Shown: piece by piece, positions 1 to 10,226 of the stretch
Layout: the number at the start of each line of letters is the position of its first letter
Numbering within the stretch: position 1 is the stretch's first letter
From: Hyphomicrobiales bacterium
GTDB lineage: Bacteria; Pseudomonadota; Alphaproteobacteria; Rhizobiales; Beijerinckiaceae
DNA length: 64,000 nucleotides
Direction: 5' to 3'
Assembly: GCA_930633525.1 (NCBI GenBank)
Contig: CAKNFP010000001.1
Coordinates: forward strand, 2,768,001 to 2,832,000
Translations under genes and position numbers: made by a program
Notes under the pieces: generated by a model
Told to the model about the DNA's origin: nothing
Databases searched by the model: none
Seen by the model: only the letters and a program-made list of their open reading frames with translations

Positions 1-50
1 CCAGAAAGCACCATCGCCCCACGAGGAACGTGATGCGCGTGCATGGACTG

Positions 51-81
51 GCATGCTTCGTGATTGTCTCGCGAAGCATGC
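51..81 (-). terminator. Hairpin downstream of alaS, possible terminator
   Basis: A perfect 10-bp inverted repeat (51-60 with 72-81, 11-nt loop) lies 44 nt beyond the alaS stop codon in the direction of alaS transcription. No U-tract follows it on the minus strand, so it may terminate weakly or protect the 3' end. The rest of positions 1-124 shows nothing else. Confidence 0.45.
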
Positions 82-124
82 GCCCGTCGCGCTCAAACCC
101 ACCGTGAGGAACGGGGCGCCCGGA

Positions 125-2779
125 CTAGCCGGCGATCGCAGCCTCGATGGCGGCAAGCGCCTCAGCGGCTCGCGCGCCATCCGGACCGCCGGCCTGGGCA
201 AGATCCGGCCGGCCGCCACCGCCGGCGCCGCCGAGAACGGCAGAGCCCGCCTTGACCAAGGTCACCGCGTTGACCGTATCGACCTTGTCCGCTGTCACGC
301 CCACGATCAGGCTGGCGCGGCCGTCCTCGGCCACGCTGACAAAGGCCACGACACCGCTGCCGATCCGCTTCTTGGCATCATCGACGATGCCCTTCAGCTC
401 CTTGGCAGGCGTATTGGCGAGAACACGTCCCATATAGGTGACACCCGCGACCGTCTTGGTCGCCTCATCACCACCACCGCCGGTCGCCAGCTGCTTGCGG
501 GCCTCGGCAAGCTCACGCTCCAGCTTGCGGCGCTCCTCCATCAAGGCCTCAAGGCGTCCGAATGCATCGACCGATGGCACCTTGAGCAAGCCCGCCAAAG
601 CCTTCAGCTGACGGGCCTCGTCGTTGAGGTAACGACGCGCTGCATCACCGGTCACCGCCTCGAGGCGGCGCACCCCCGCCGCGACCGCCCCTTCGGACAG
701 TACGGTGATGAGCCCGATGTCGCCCGTGCGCCCGACATGCGTTCCGCCGCAGAGCTCGATCGAGAACGCCTGCGAGGATGCCTGACCGTCGCCGGACTTA
801 CGGCCCATCGAGACAACCCGGACTTCCTCGCCGTATTTCTCGCCGAACAGCGCACGCGCACCGGAGGCAATCGCGTCATCCACGCCCATGAGACGCGTCA
901 CCACCTCGCTATTGCCCAGGAGGATCTCATTCGCCATGCTCTCGACGGCCGACAACTCCTCCTCGGAGATGGGCTTCGGATGGCTGAAGTCGAAACGCAG
1001 CCTGTCGGGCGCAACGAGCGAGCCCTTCTGGGCGATGTGATCGCCCAGCACGCGGCGCAGCGCCTCATGCAGGAGATGGGTCGCGCTGTGGTTCGCGCGG
1101 ATCGCCAGGCGGCGGCGATGATCGACCGTCAGCTCGACCGGGAGCCCAACCTTCAACGCACCGGCCTTCACTGCAACGCGATGAACGAACAGATCGCCCA
1201 GCTTCTTCTGCGTGTCGAGCACATCGGCCTGGAGACCCACGCCGGCTATGGACCCGGTATCGCCAACCTGACCGCCGGATTCGCCATAAAATGGTGTCTG
1301 GTTCAGGACGGCGTAGCCCTCCTGGCCCGCCTCCAGCTCCGTCACCTCGACACCATCGCGCAGAAGTGCGGTAATCACCCCCTCGGCGGTCTCTGTGTCA
1401 TAGCCAAGGAATTCGCTCGCCCCAAGCTTGTCCCGCAAGCCGAACCAGACGGCCTCGGTCGCAGCCTCACCCGACCCGGACCAGCCCGCACGCGCCATTT
1501 CGCGCTGGCGTTCCATCGCTGCGTTGAAGCGATCGACGTCAACGCCGATATCGCGCGCGCGCAAGGCGTCCTGCGTGAGATCGAGCGGAAAACCATAGGT
1601 ATCGTAGAGCGTGAAGGCGACTTCGCCCGACAGCTTGTCGCCGGACTTCAGCGCCCGCACCTCATCCTCGAGGATCGAAAGGCCACGCTCCAGCGTTTTC
1701 CGGAAGCGGGTCTCCTCGAGCCGCAAGGTCTCCGTGATGAGGGCCTCGGCGCGCACCAGCTCGCCATAGGCCTGCCCCATCTCACGGACGAGCGCCGGCA
1801 CAAGGCGCCAGAGGATCGGTTCGCGCGCACCGAGCAGCTCCGCATGGCGCATGGCGCGGCGCATGATGCGCCGCAGCACATAGCCGCGTCCCTCGTTCGA
1901 TGGCAGCACGCCATCGGCGACGAGGAAGGCGGAAGCCCTGAGGTGGTCGGCTATGACGCGATGGCTCGCCTTCTGCGGCCCGTCAGGATCAACACCCGTG
2001 AGATTGGCGACGGCCACCACCAGCGCCCGCATGAGATCGGTCGCGTAGTTGTCATGCGTGCCCTGCAGCACAGCCGCGACGCGCTCGAGACCCATGCCGG
2101 TATCGATCGAGGGCCGCGGCAGCACGACGCGGTTGCCCGGCGCCAGCTGCTCATACTGCATGAAGACGAGATTCCAGATCTCGATGAAGCGATCGCCGTC
2201 CTCATCGGGGCTGCCGGGAGGGCCGCCTGGAATATGATCGCCATGATCGAAGAAAATCTCCGAACAGGGGCCGCAGGGGCCTGTATCGCCCATCTGCCAG
2301 AAATTGTCCGAGGTCGGGATGCGGATGATCTTGTCGTCCGAAAAACCCGCGATCTTCTTCCACAGCCCATGGGCTTCGTCATCTTCGGAAAAGACCGTCA
2401 CCAGGAGCTTCTGCTCGGGCAGCCCGAACTCCCGGGTCACGAGCTTCCAGGCAAGCTCGATGGCATCGGCCTTGAAATAATCGCCGAAGGAGAAGTTCCC
2501 CAACATCTCGAAGAAGGTGTGGTGGCGGGCGGTATAACCGACATTGTCGAGGTCATTGTGCTTGCCACCGGCACGCACGCATTTCTGGGATGTCGTCGCA
2601 CGCTTGTAGGGCCGCGTCTCCACGCCCGTGAAGACGTTCTTGAACTGCACCATGCCCGCATTGGTGAACATCAATGTCGGATCATTGCGCGGCACGAGCG
2701 GGCTCGAAGGCACAACCTCGTGGCCGTTTTTGGCAAAATAGTCGAGGAAGCTCGATCTGATCTCGTTAACGCCGCTCAT
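125..2779 (-). CDS. alaS: Alanyl-tRNA synthetase
   Basis: Charges tRNA-Ala with alanine in the cytoplasm and edits mischarged Ser and Gly. The protein is 884 aa, normal for bacterial AlaS. The class II catalytic core is N-terminal, with motif residues [10 protein letters not shown]. The editing domain carries the metal-binding HSATH (His564, His568) and CGGTH (Cys677, His681) sets. A DHHA1-type C-terminal domain ends in a glycine-rich stretch near [14 protein letters not shown] chose the ATG at 2779 ([10 protein letters not shown]), which fits the family N-terminus; the frame stays open 25 codons further upstream, but that part does not look like AlaS. It follows recA on the same strand after 307 nt, the usual recA-alaS order of Hyphomicrobiales (from memory). 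Confidence 0.98.
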   Translation of the reverse strand: MSGVNEIRSSFLDYFAKNGHEVVPSSPLVPRNDPTLMFTNAGMVQFKNVFTGVETRPYKRATTSQKCVRAGGKHNDLDNVGYTARHHTFFEMLGNFSFGDYFKADAIELAWKLVTREFGLPEQKLLVTVFSEDDEAHGLWKKIAGFSDDKIIRIPTSDNFWQMGDTGPCGPCSEIFFDHGDHIPGGPPGSPDEDGDRFIEIWNLVFMQYEQLAPGNRVVLPRPSIDTGMGLERVAAVLQGTHDNYATDLMRALVVAVANLTGVDPDGPQKASHRVIADHLRASAFLVADGVLPSNEGRGYVLRRIMRRAMRHAELLGAREPILWRLVPALVREMGQAYGELVRAEALITETLRLEETRFRKTLERGLSILEDEVRALKSGDKLSGEVAFTLYDTYGFPLDLTQDALRARDIGVDVDRFNAAMERQREMARAGWSGSGEAATEAVWFGLRDKLGASEFLGYDTETAEGVITALLRDGVEVTELEAGQEGYAVLNQTPFYGESGGQVGDTGSIAGVGLQADVLDTQKKLGDLFVHRVAVKAGALKVGLPVELTVDHRRRLAIRANHSATHLLHEALRRVLGDHIAQKGSLVAPDRLRFDFSHPKPISEEELSAVESMANEILLGNSEVVTRLMGVDDAIASGARALFGEKYGEEVRVVSMGRKSGDGQASSQAFSIELCGGTHVGRTGDIGLITVLSEGAVAAGVRRLEAVTGDAARRYLNDEARQLKALAGLLKVPSVDAFGRLEALMEERRKLERELAEARKQLATGGGGDEATKTVAGVTYMGRVLANTPAKELKGIVDDAKKRIGSGVVAFVSVAEDGRASLIVGVTADKVDTVNAVTLVKAGSAVLGGAGGGGRPDLAQAGGPDGARAAEALAAIEAAIAG

Positions 2780-3086
2780 TCGGTCCACATCCGCACACCA
2801 GCGACGGCACGCCTCGCACCGCCTTCTCACTGCCAGGCATTCTTTCAAGGGCAAGGCCCCGCCCGAAAAGCGGACTTACGGGGAAAGTGATGAGCTTGGC
2901 AACAGCCGGTGTTTCTAGAGCCCCAGCGTCAACCTGTCGATAGGCTCGATAGCCTACTTCGCATTGTGATCTGCGAACCGCCGAAAACGCGACCATCGCG
3001 CAACACCGAGCTGGCAGGGCGGCCCTGCCAGCGCACAGCCGCCTTCTAGGTTACGAAAACCCCTCTCGCGCAAACAGAGCAGCCAA
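2780..3086. other. recA-alaS intergenic region
   Basis: This 307-nt spacer has no convincing gene. It holds the hairpin at 3010-3032 and must contain either read-through from recA or an alaS promoter. I could not find a clear -35/-10 pair for alaS, and there is no T-box-like leader. Confidence 0.6.
3010..3032 (-). terminator. Hairpin after recA
   Basis: A perfect 10-bp GC-rich stem (3010-3019 with 3023-3032) closed by a 3-nt loop lies 54 nt past the recA stop on the transcribed strand. No U-run follows it, so it is a candidate partial terminator or 3'-end stabiliser between recA and alaS. Confidence 0.4.
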
Positions 3087-4172
3087 TCAGGCCACGCCCT
3101 CATCCAGATCTTCGGCCGTCGGGTCGGCATTTTCGAGAATGCGATCTGCAAGCACGCCGGAGTTCTGGCGGATGGCGAGCTCGATACGATCCGCGACGTC
3201 GGGGTTGTTGCGAAGAAACTGCTTGGCGTTCTCACGCCCCTGGCCGAGACGCTGGCTGTCATAAGAGAACCACGCGCCCGATTTCTCGACGATGCCACCC
3301 TTGACGCCGAGGTCGACGAGTTCGCCGACCTTCGATACGCCTTCGCCATACATGATGTCGAACTCGACCTGCTTGAAGGGAGGCGCGACCTTGTTCTTCA
3401 CCACCTTGACGCGCGTGGTGTTGCCGATCGTCTCATCGCGGTCCTTGATCGCACCGATCCGACGGATATCGAGGCGCACGGATGCGTAGAACTTCAGGGC
3501 GTTGCCGCCGCTCGTCGTCTCCGGCGAACCGTACATCACGCCGATCTTCATACGAATCTGATTGATGAAGATGACCATGGTGTTGGAGCGCGAGATGGAA
3601 GCCGTCAGCTTGCGTAGCGCCTGGCTCATCAGGCGCGCCTGCATGCCGGGCTGCATATCGCCCATCTCGCCTTCGATCTCGGCCCGCGGCGTCAGGGCCG
3701 CGACCGAATCGACCACCAGAACGTCGATGGCCCCTGAACGCACCAGTGTGTCGGTGATCTCGAGCGCCTGCTCGCCGGTATCGGGCTGCGAGATCAACAG
3801 ATCGTCCAGCTTCACGCCGAGCTTGCGGGCATAGACCGGGTCAAGCGCATGCTCGGCATCGATGAAGCCGCAAACGCCGCCCTTCTTCTGCGCCTCGGCG
3901 ATCGTGTGAAGCGCAAGCGTCGTCTTGCCCGATGACTCCGGCCCGTAGATCTCGACGATGCGCCCGCGTGGCAGGCCACCAACGCCCAGGGCAATATCGA
4001 GACCGAGCGAGCCAGTCGAGACAGTCTCGATCTCGATCGGCTTGTCGTTCTTGCCAAGACGCATGATCGAGCCTTTGCCGAAAGCGCGCTCGATCTGCGA
4101 GAGCGCGGCGTCAAGGGCTTTCGATTTATCCATGGAGCTGCCTTCCACGAGTCGCAGGCTGGACTGGGACAT
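3087..4172 (-). CDS. recA: Recombinase RecA
   Basis: DNA strand-exchange ATPase that also activates LexA self-cleavage in the SOS response. The protein is 361 aa. It has Walker A GPESSGKT, a Walker B region [10 protein letters not shown], the DNA-binding loops around MGDMQPGMQ and the conserved [10 protein letters not shown] segment, and an acidic tail (TAEDLDEG). The ATG at 4172 is preferred over the adjacent in-frame GTG at 4175, because AAGGA lies 8 nt upstream of the ATG. The upstream region carries a promoter overlapped by a LexA operator (4271-4310), so SOS induction is expected. It lies between gpsA and alaS on the same strand. Confidence 0.99.
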   Translation of the reverse strand: MSQSSLRLVEGSSMDKSKALDAALSQIERAFGKGSIMRLGKNDKPIEIETVSTGSLGLDIALGVGGLPRGRIVEIYGPESSGKTTLALHTIAEAQKKGGVCGFIDAEHALDPVYARKLGVKLDDLLISQPDTGEQALEITDTLVRSGAIDVLVVDSVAALTPRAEIEGEMGDMQPGMQARLMSQALRKLTASISRSNTMVIFINQIRMKIGVMYGSPETTSGGNALKFYASVRLDIRRIGAIKDRDETIGNTTRVKVVKNKVAPPFKQVEFDIMYGEGVSKVGELVDLGVKGGIVEKSGAWFSYDSQRLGQGRENAKQFLRNNPDVADRIELAIRQNSGVLADRILENADPTAEDLDEGVA

Positions 4173-4267
4173 CACTATCGTCCTTATGGCATGAGGCGAG
4201 AATGAAACTCAACGCTTAGGCGTTCAGCGCTTGACGAGAGCTTGTGGGCAATCCAACGCGCGTCGAA

Positions 4268-4296
4268 AATGTACTCTTTTTGTTCTCTCTCGCAAG
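4268..4296 (-). promoter_or_regulatory. Predicted recA promoter
   Basis: Read on the minus strand there is a -35-like CTTGCG (4296-4291), a 17-nt spacer and a -10-like TACATT (4273-4268). This places initiation about 90 nt upstream of the recA ATG. The -35 shares its first base with the end of the LexA box, so repressor binding would occlude polymerase. It is predicted from spacing and sequence only. Confidence 0.5.
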
Positions 4297-4310
4297 TTCT
4301 TTTTTTGTTC
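4296..4310. promoter_or_regulatory. LexA (SOS) box of recA
   Basis: GTTC-N7-GTTC on the plus strand (GAAC-N7-GAAC read toward recA), with a spacer of seven T residues. This direct-repeat form is the known alphaproteobacterial LexA operator. A second, degenerate copy GTAC-N7-GTTC lies at 4271-4285, 25 bp away on the recA-proximal side, overlapping the predicted spacer and -10. The operator lies 124 nt upstream of the recA start. Confidence 0.8.
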
Positions 4311-4464
4311 TCATTCACGCGGATATCATGCACCTCGGCTCAGGCGGCGAAGCGGGAACGATGCCGAGGCCAGCGACGCAACGCGGCGGCGTGTTGACGG
4401 CAACCGTTGTCTCGATGGCGCATCTGCCAGGGAGGGGATGGCGTGGTGATCGGGGAACCCGGCC

Positions 4465-5565
4465 TCAGGCTGTCTGATCGGGAGCCTGCTGCGCGAGACT
4501 GAGGTCCATGCCATGGGGCTCCGCCCGGAACGGGCGCGTCAGCAAGGCCGCCATGACATCGGCGATGGGCTGCCCCTCCAGCACCACGGCCCGCACCGCT
4601 TCACAGATTGGCATGTCGACATTCAGGTTGCGCGCCAGATCCGTCACCGACTGGGCGTTCTCGACGCCCTCCACCACCACCGGCCGTCCACCGAACATCT
4701 CGCTCGCCGAACGCCCGGTCGCGAGCCCCATGCCATAGCGCATGTTGCGGGATTGTTCGCTGGAGCATGTCAAGGTGAGGTCGCCGATCCCCGACAGGCC
4801 CGTCACCGTATCGCGGCGCCCGCCCAGCGCCTCCGCCAGTCCCTTGATCTCGTCCAGGCCGCGTGTGATCAGTGCAGCCCGCGTATTGGCGCCAAAACCG
4901 AGCCCGGTCGCGATGCCGCAGGCAATCGCCAGCACGTTCTTCACCGCGCCGCCAACCTCCACCCCCACGACGTCATCGGACACATAGGGACGGAAAGCCT
5001 GGGTCCCGAGGGCGACCGCGACCGCTGCAGCGAGCGACGCTTGGGGATCGGCGGCCGCGTCGGTGGAGGCAACCGTGATGGCCGTCGGCATGCCCGCCGC
5101 CACTTCCCCCGCGAATGTGGGCCCCGAAAGCACGGCGAGCGCATGGCCCGGCAGGGCTTCCTCGACGACCGTCGCGAGCAGCAGGCCGCTGCCGCGCTCG
5201 ATACCCTTCGCGCAGATGACGACCGGCGTCTCCGCCGCGAGAAGCGGACACAGGGCCTCGGCCGTCTTGCGCAGAAACTGCGAGGGGACGACGATGAGGA
5301 CGACGTCAGCGCCACTGACAACCGCAGCGAGATCGCTGTCCACGAAAACGGCTTCTGGAACGTGATGCCCGGGCAGGAAGAGCGTGTTTTCACGGCTTTT
5401 GCGAATGCTCGCGACAACCTCGGTCTCACGCGCCCAAAGGCGCACGGATCGGCCGGCGCGCATGGCGGTCATGGCAAGTGCGGTGCCCCATGCCCCTGCC
5501 CCGACCACAGCGATCTTGTCGAGCTTCCGCGCAGTCCTAAACTCCGAGGTCATAGCTTCGGCCAC
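4465..5565 (-). CDS. gpsA: Glycerol-3-phosphate dehydrogenase [NAD(P)+]
   Basis: Reduces dihydroxyacetone phosphate to sn-glycerol-3-phosphate, the backbone for phospholipid synthesis. The 366-aa protein has the N-terminal dinucleotide fold with GAGAWGTALA, the VVICAKGIE segment, the GGAVKNVLAIACG region with the catalytic lysine, and the later LSGIGDLTLTC motif. The start is uncertain: GTG at 5565 has GGAG 8 nt upstream, while the ATG at 5553 would trim four residues. It begins 22 nt after the cckA stop, so the two are probably co-transcribed. No terminator is evident before the recA control region. Confidence 0.96.
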   Translation of the reverse strand: MAEAMTSEFRTARKLDKIAVVGAGAWGTALAMTAMRAGRSVRLWARETEVVASIRKSRENTLFLPGHHVPEAVFVDSDLAAVVSGADVVLIVVPSQFLRKTAEALCPLLAAETPVVICAKGIERGSGLLLATVVEEALPGHALAVLSGPTFAGEVAAGMPTAITVASTDAAADPQASLAAAVAVALGTQAFRPYVSDDVVGVEVGGAVKNVLAIACGIATGLGFGANTRAALITRGLDEIKGLAEALGGRRDTVTGLSGIGDLTLTCSSEQSRNMRYGMGLATGRSASEMFGGRPVVVEGVENAQSVTDLARNLNVDMPICEAVRAVVLEGQPIADVMAALLTRPFRAEPHGMDLSLAQQAPDQTA

Positions 5566-5587
5566 CTTTCTCGCTCCACGCCCTCGA

Positions 5588-8116
5588 TCAGCGACTGACC
5601 ATCGCGCCCTTCACAGCCTCGATGAGCTGCTTGAGGCTGAAGGGCTTCGGTAGGAAGGTGAAGTCCTCGCCCTCCGGCAGGTGCTTCTTGAAGGCATCTT
5701 CGGCATAGCCGGACACGAATATGACCTTCAGATCCGACTGCCGGCCGCGCAGCTCGCCGAGAAGGGTCGGTCCGTCCATTTCCGGCATCACCACATCGGA
5801 GACCACGAGATCGATCGGCGCGGACCGCTCGTCGATGACCGCCAGCGCCTCACGACCGGATGCTGCTTCCAGCACAGTATAGCCGCGCGTGGCGAGGGCG
5901 CGCGCCGCAAAAGCGCGCACCGCCTCCTCGTCCTCCACCAGAAGGATCGTGCCACGCCCCGTGAGGTCGGGCATCTGAGCCTTGCCGGCCTGGATCTTGA
6001 CAGGTTCCTCAACGACGACCGGCTGATGGCGCGGCAGGAATATCGAGAATGTCGTGCCAACACCAGGTTCACTATTGCAGAAGATATAGCCCCCGGTCTG
6101 CTTGACGATGCCATAGACCGTCGAGAGCCCAAGCCCCGTTCCCTTGCCAATCTCCTTGGTGGTGAAGAACGGCTCGAAGATCTTGTCGATCACGTCGGCT
6201 GGAATGCCCGTGCCGGTGTCCGCCACCTCGATCAGCACATAGTCGGCGACAGGCATGGATTTGTCGCCGAGCTTCTCGCTGTCGGCAGCGGGCACATTGG
6301 CCGTGCGGATGGTGACGGTTCCGCCGTCGGTCATCGCGTCGCGGGCGTTGACCGCCAGGTTGACGACAACCTGCTCGAACTGGTTCACGTCGGCCTTGAC
6401 CAGCCAGAGGTCACGGCCATGGTGCAGATCCAGGGTCACGTGCTCGCCGAGCAGGCGCTTCAGGAGAAGGGAAAGATCCGACAGACTGTCGCCGAGCTGG
6501 ATCACCTGCGGACGCAAGGTCTGGCGACGGGAAAAGGCCAGCAGTTGCCGCACCAGGCTCGCGGCCCGGTTGGCGTTCTGCTTGATCTGCATGATGTCCT
6601 GGAACGAAGGATCCGTCGGGCGATGATTGGCGAGGAGGAGATCCGAGTAGCCGATGATCGCCTGCAGCACGTTGTTGAAATCATGCGCCACGCCGCCGGC
6701 GAGCTGCCCCACCGCCTGCATCTTCTGCGCCTGGGCAAACTGCGCTTCCAGCACCCGCTGCTCGGTGGTCTCCAGCGCGTAGATGATGGCGACCTCGCCG
6801 GCGCCATCCCCCTCCGTGTCTTCGACCCCGGTGATGTAGAGCCGGGCCGAACGCCCCCCCTCTCCATCGACAGTCGCCTCGATCGGCGCGATCTCGTCGC
6901 GGCCGGCAGCGGCCGCCGACAGTGCATTGCCCAGCGCTTCGCGGTCGCGCTCCACAACCATCTCGAACAGCGAGCGCTCTCCGCCGCCGTCGCTCTTGGT
7001 GAGCGCCGCGCCGAAGAGACGTGCGAACGAGCCGTTCGACCCCGTGATCGCGCCATGCCGGCTGACCGTGGCGATGCCAACTGGTGTATTGTTGAAGAAG
7101 CGCGCGAAACGGACCTCCGCAGCGCGTTGCCCCTCGGCGACGTCTTCACCCGGCGAACGGTTGAGCACGAGGGTGCGCGAAGGCCCGATGGCCCCATCAG
7201 CGCCAATGGCGACACGATGGAAAAGCCGCACCGGTAGAGACTTTCCGCCTCGCCGCCGCAGATCGACATCGAGAATCTCGGTGTGGACGTCGCCCGGCGC
7301 GCCCTTGACGGCGGAGATCAGCGCCGCCGCGTTGGCGGGAGCGACATCCCCCAGCTTCAGCCCGCCCGATCCAACCTGCGCGAGATCATGCTCCAGCCAG
7401 GTGGCCAAGGTCGCATTCATATAGACGATGTCACCGGCGGCATCGACGGAGAGAAAGCCCGCCGGCGCATGGTCCAGATAGTCGATTGCGTGCTGCAGTT
7501 CCTGGAACACGTTCTCCTGGCGCTCACGGTCCCGGGTCACGTCCACGACGCTCCACACCGTCGCCGCGCGGCTGCCAGGCCGCGGCAGGGGCCGCACGCG
7601 CACGCGGTACCAGCCGGCGTCGTTGCCTGTCAGGCCGGGCTGCAGCCGGATCTCCTCGGTGGCGACTCGGGATTCGCGGGCCGCCTGGGCCAGGCGATAG
7701 ATGGCCTCCGATACCTCCGCACTGCCGGAGAACAGCCGCTCGACGATGCGGACATCCCCACCCTTGGCGGAGCCGGAAAGCGTCAGATAAGTATCATTCG
7801 CATAGGTCACGCGGCTGTCGGGACCAACGACGATGATGCCCTCCGGCGCGGTATCGACGAGGTGCTTGGTCAAGTCGTTGCGCGCTCCCCGGCCGGTGAG
7901 CTGCACGAAACCGATCGCGAGGCCGAACAGGCTGAACACGCCGACCATGGCGAGGATTGCCAGGAACCCTATGATGAGCGGCTGCGCCGCATCGCTGGCG
8001 ACAAAGCTCAAAGCGACCACCGCGCCGATCAAGACGATAGCGAGCAGGAGGACGAAGCCGGCATGGCCCGGGCGATCAGATCGGTCGATCGACCTGTTCA
8101 CGCTCGTATCGCTCAT
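5588..8116 (-). CDS. cckA: Hybrid sensor histidine kinase CckA
   Basis: Membrane cell-cycle kinase that, through ChpT, phosphorylates CtrA and CpdR in alphaproteobacteria. The protein is 842 aa. Two transmembrane segments sit near residues 20-60. PAS-like sensor regions follow (for example [14 protein letters not shown] and [13 protein letters not shown]). Next come the HisKA box [21 protein letters not shown] with the predicted phospho-acceptor His478, an HATPase with [13 protein letters not shown], and a C-terminal receiver with predicted Asp774 in [12 protein letters not shown]. The ATG at 8116 is chosen for its AAAGG 7 nt upstream. It is longer than the Caulobacter protein, owing to the extended sensor part. 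A CtrA-type box lies upstream at 8492-8506. Confidence 0.95.
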   Translation of the reverse strand: MSDTSVNRSIDRSDRPGHAGFVLLLAIVLIGAVVALSFVASDAAQPLIIGFLAILAMVGVFSLFGLAIGFVQLTGRGARNDLTKHLVDTAPEGIIVVGPDSRVTYANDTYLTLSGSAKGGDVRIVERLFSGSAEVSEAIYRLAQAARESRVATEEIRLQPGLTGNDAGWYRVRVRPLPRPGSRAATVWSVVDVTRDRERQENVFQELQHAIDYLDHAPAGFLSVDAAGDIVYMNATLATWLEHDLAQVGSGGLKLGDVAPANAAALISAVKGAPGDVHTEILDVDLRRRGGKSLPVRLFHRVAIGADGAIGPSRTLVLNRSPGEDVAEGQRAAEVRFARFFNNTPVGIATVSRHGAITGSNGSFARLFGAALTKSDGGGERSLFEMVVERDREALGNALSAAAAGRDEIAPIEATVDGEGGRSARLYITGVEDTEGDGAGEVAIIYALETTEQRVLEAQFAQAQKMQAVGQLAGGVAHDFNNVLQAIIGYSDLLLANHRPTDPSFQDIMQIKQNANRAASLVRQLLAFSRRQTLRPQVIQLGDSLSDLSLLLKRLLGEHVTLDLHHGRDLWLVKADVNQFEQVVVNLAVNARDAMTDGGTVTIRTANVPAADSEKLGDKSMPVADYVLIEVADTGTGIPADVIDKIFEPFFTTKEIGKGTGLGLSTVYGIVKQTGGYIFCNSEPGVGTTFSIFLPRHQPVVVEEPVKIQAGKAQMPDLTGRGTILLVEDEEAVRAFAARALATRGYTVLEAASGREALAVIDERSAPIDLVVSDVVMPEMDGPTLLGELRGRQSDLKVIFVSGYAEDAFKKHLPEGEDFTFLPKPFSLKQLIEAVKGAMVSR

Positions 8117-8587
8117 TCCCGGACCTTTCGTACGCAATCGCGCGCGCTGGACGCGCCAGCCGTTCCCCTGCCCTCAAGGCGCCGGCCCATCAGGACCCTA
8201 TTCCAATGAATGGGCAGGATCATCGTGTCTAGCCCCCAAAGCCAAGCCCCGCCGCAGGACGATGAAGCCACACGAAAAAGCCCCGGCATTTCATCACTCG
8301 CTTCCCCCACCCGGCACGCATGGGCTGGCCTGCGGAGCAACACCCGAGACGCCATGACCACGAGGGCCCGCCTCAATCCCGATCGCAACTTGTCCCGGAT
8401 CGTAGCTGGCGCGTGCGTCCGCTTTGTGCCTGTTTGTGCCCATAAGCGCCAGCGCGAGGTGATGACGTGGCAAAAATCTATGTGGTTTGCATTAACCGCG
8501 GGTTAACCTTGCGCCGCAAAAACCGTACTGTGACAACGTCTCGAAGTATCCCCGCATGTCGGTGGCGGGACCAACGGGAGACGTGAG
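8117..8587. other. Divergent cckA / fliO-like intergenic region
   Basis: This 471-nt region between divergently transcribed genes has no gene I can support. Its notable content is the CtrA-type box at 8492-8506 on the fliO-like side. The cckA-proximal 370 nt shows no clear promoter by eye. Confidence 0.6.
8492..8506. promoter_or_regulatory. CtrA binding box (TTAA-N7-TTAA)
   Basis: TTAA at 8492-8495, a seven-base spacer, and TTAA at 8503-8506. This is an exact match to the established CtrA consensus, and it forms the near-perfect palindrome TTAACC-GCG-GGTTAA. It sits 82 nt upstream of the FliO-like start codon, where a CtrA activator site overlapping -35 would be expected. It lies 376 nt upstream of cckA. 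It is the only exact match I noticed in the intergenic DNA of this window. Confidence 0.75.
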
Positions 8588-9940
8588 GTGCAGTCCTTTT
8601 TCGGCTTAGAGATTTCAGCGGCGGTTCAATACCTTATCGCGCTGATCATTATTTTCGCGCTTCTGGTCGCCTTTGCTGTCGTCCTGCGTCGCATTACCGC
8701 GCCCCGCTCTGGAGGCGCGAATCATGCGTCATCGAGAAACAGGCAGCCCCGCCTCGCTGTGGTCGATACCTTTGATCTCGATCAGCGGCGACAGCTGATC
8801 TTGCTGCGGCGCGACAATGTCGAGCATCTCGTCATGGTCGGCGGGCCAACCGATATCGTCGTCGAAAGCGGGATCCTGCGCGGTGGCCAACGCGCGCTCT
8901 CGCCTGTCGGCAACCTGCAGCAGGCCATGGACGAAGCGTCCCAGCTTCCGCTTGATCTTGCATTGTCGGCCGCCCTGCCCGGCGCGGAGGCTCCTTCCGA
9001 GGCAGCCAGCCAACAGCGCCGGAGCGAAGCTCGGTTCACGCCGCAGCCGGATCTGCGTCAGGCGGGCACGGCCGAGCGACGCAAATCGGCACCTCCCGCG
9101 CCCGTCGCGCCGTCACGCGATCCCGAATCACATGATTCTCAGCCGCGCGATCCTCTCGGCGTGTTCCGACGAGAGGCGGCCCCGGCAGCTGACAAGACCT
9201 CCGCGGAGCGGATGCTCCAGACCGATATAGGCAATTTGACACCTCGTACCGGTTCGCCGCCGCGTCCAGTGGCAGCGACGCGTCCCACGGAGCCGGCCGT
9301 GCCGCCCCGCCCGGTCACGACACCGCTCGCGGAGAAGCCAGCGTCTCCTCGGCCCGAAGCTGTAAAGGCTCCGCCTGCCAAGGCAGAGCCTGTAACTTCG
9401 GACTCCGAGCCGATGTCCGCCATGGCGCGCGAGCTGGAACAGGCCCTGCAACGGCCGTTCTCCGCAGCACGGTCCGCCGCGCCCCCTGCCGCCACCCCTC
9501 CGGCTCCGCCACGGCCCGGTGGGATGCCCTCCAGCGGAACGCCGGCCGGTTCAGTCGACCCCGTGTCCCAGCCCCCGCTTTCTCCGGCAGCGCCGGCACG
9601 CCCCCGTTCCACGGCACCTAATGCGCCCTGGGATCAGTTGTCCGCGTTGATGAAGCGCCCCGCCACTGAAGCAGGCGCGCCAGCTGCCACGCCCCCCGAA
9701 AAACCTGCCGCATCACAGCCGCCAGCCCCGTCAGCTGCACCATTCCCGGCCTCACCCTCGCCGACGAGAGAACCCGCTCCCACCGTGAGCGACCCCACAT
9801 CCGCCAAGAGCGAAGCCACGCCCGCCAAGAGCGAAACCGCCGCGCCGGCCTCGCAGAAGCCTAACGTCGATCCATTCTCCGTCGACGATATCGAAGCTGA
9901 ATTCGCCCGCCTGCTTGGCCGAACACCTCCGAACAGGTGA
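8588..9940 (+). CDS. FliO-like membrane protein with long Pro/Ala-rich tail
   Basis: Probable FliO/MopB-family factor for the flagellar export apparatus, or a relative of unknown role. The 450-aa protein opens with a short periplasmic end and one strong transmembrane helix (about residues 12-34). A small FliO-like beta domain follows (RLAVVDTFDLDQRRQLILLRRDNVEHLVM, quoted here only as its location around residues 56-84). Roughly 300 residues of proline-, alanine- and serine-rich, probably disordered sequence come next, ending in a short acidic motif, DIEAEFARLLGR. The GTG at 8588 has GGGAG 7 nt upstream. Normal FliO proteins are about 100-150 aa, so the tail is unusual. The upstream CtrA box fits a motility or cell-cycle role. 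The family call rests on topology and the domain after the helix. Confidence 0.65.
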   Translation: MQSFFGLEISAAVQYLIALIIIFALLVAFAVVLRRITAPRSGGANHASSRNRQPRLAVVDTFDLDQRRQLILLRRDNVEHLVMVGGPTDIVVESGILRGGQRALSPVGNLQQAMDEASQLPLDLALSAALPGAEAPSEAASQQRRSEARFTPQPDLRQAGTAERRKSAPPAPVAPSRDPESHDSQPRDPLGVFRREAAPAADKTSAERMLQTDIGNLTPRTGSPPRPVAATRPTEPAVPPRPVTTPLAEKPASPRPEAVKAPPAKAEPVTSDSEPMSAMARELEQALQRPFSAARSAAPPAATPPAPPRPGGMPSSGTPAGSVDPVSQPPLSPAAPARPRSTAPNAPWDQLSALMKRPATEAGAPAATPPEKPAASQPPAPSAAPFPASPSPTREPAPTVSDPTSAKSEATPAKSETAAPASQKPNVDPFSVDDIEAEFARLLGRTPPNR

Positions 9941-10129
9941 AGCATTCGGGGGGCGGGCCCCTGGAGCAACTCCAGCGGAATCGTGCGGCGGTTCCTCGCC
10001 CAAGGCTGCACAAAAACAAGGCAATAGAACATTTTCGGCGAAGTGTGGAACGCGCCGAAAATGCTCTGAAAACATCGTCCGCGGAATGCAAGCGGTCTGG
10101 CGCCCCCGCGCCTACGATATGAAAAGAAA

Positions 10130-10166
10130 GAGGCGCTTCCGATGAAATCGGAAGCGCCTCTTTTTT
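10130..10166. terminator. Bidirectional rho-independent terminator
   Basis: A perfect 13-bp stem (10130-10142 with 10148-10160) has a 5-nt loop, six T residues on the plus side and an A-rich run (10121-10129) on the other. It lies between the fliO-like stop and the dksA stop, so it can end transcription from both convergent genes. Confidence 0.9.
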
Positions 10167-10226
10167 CGTCGGCAAACAGCGCGGGCCCGGTGTGCCAGGG
10201 CCAAACCGCTGCGAAACATTCGGCAA

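Noticed and set aside
53..2890. 945-codon open frame on the plus strand opposite alaS
   Set aside because: It mirrors alaS codon by codon in GC-rich DNA, has no family pattern, and alaS on the other strand is unambiguous.
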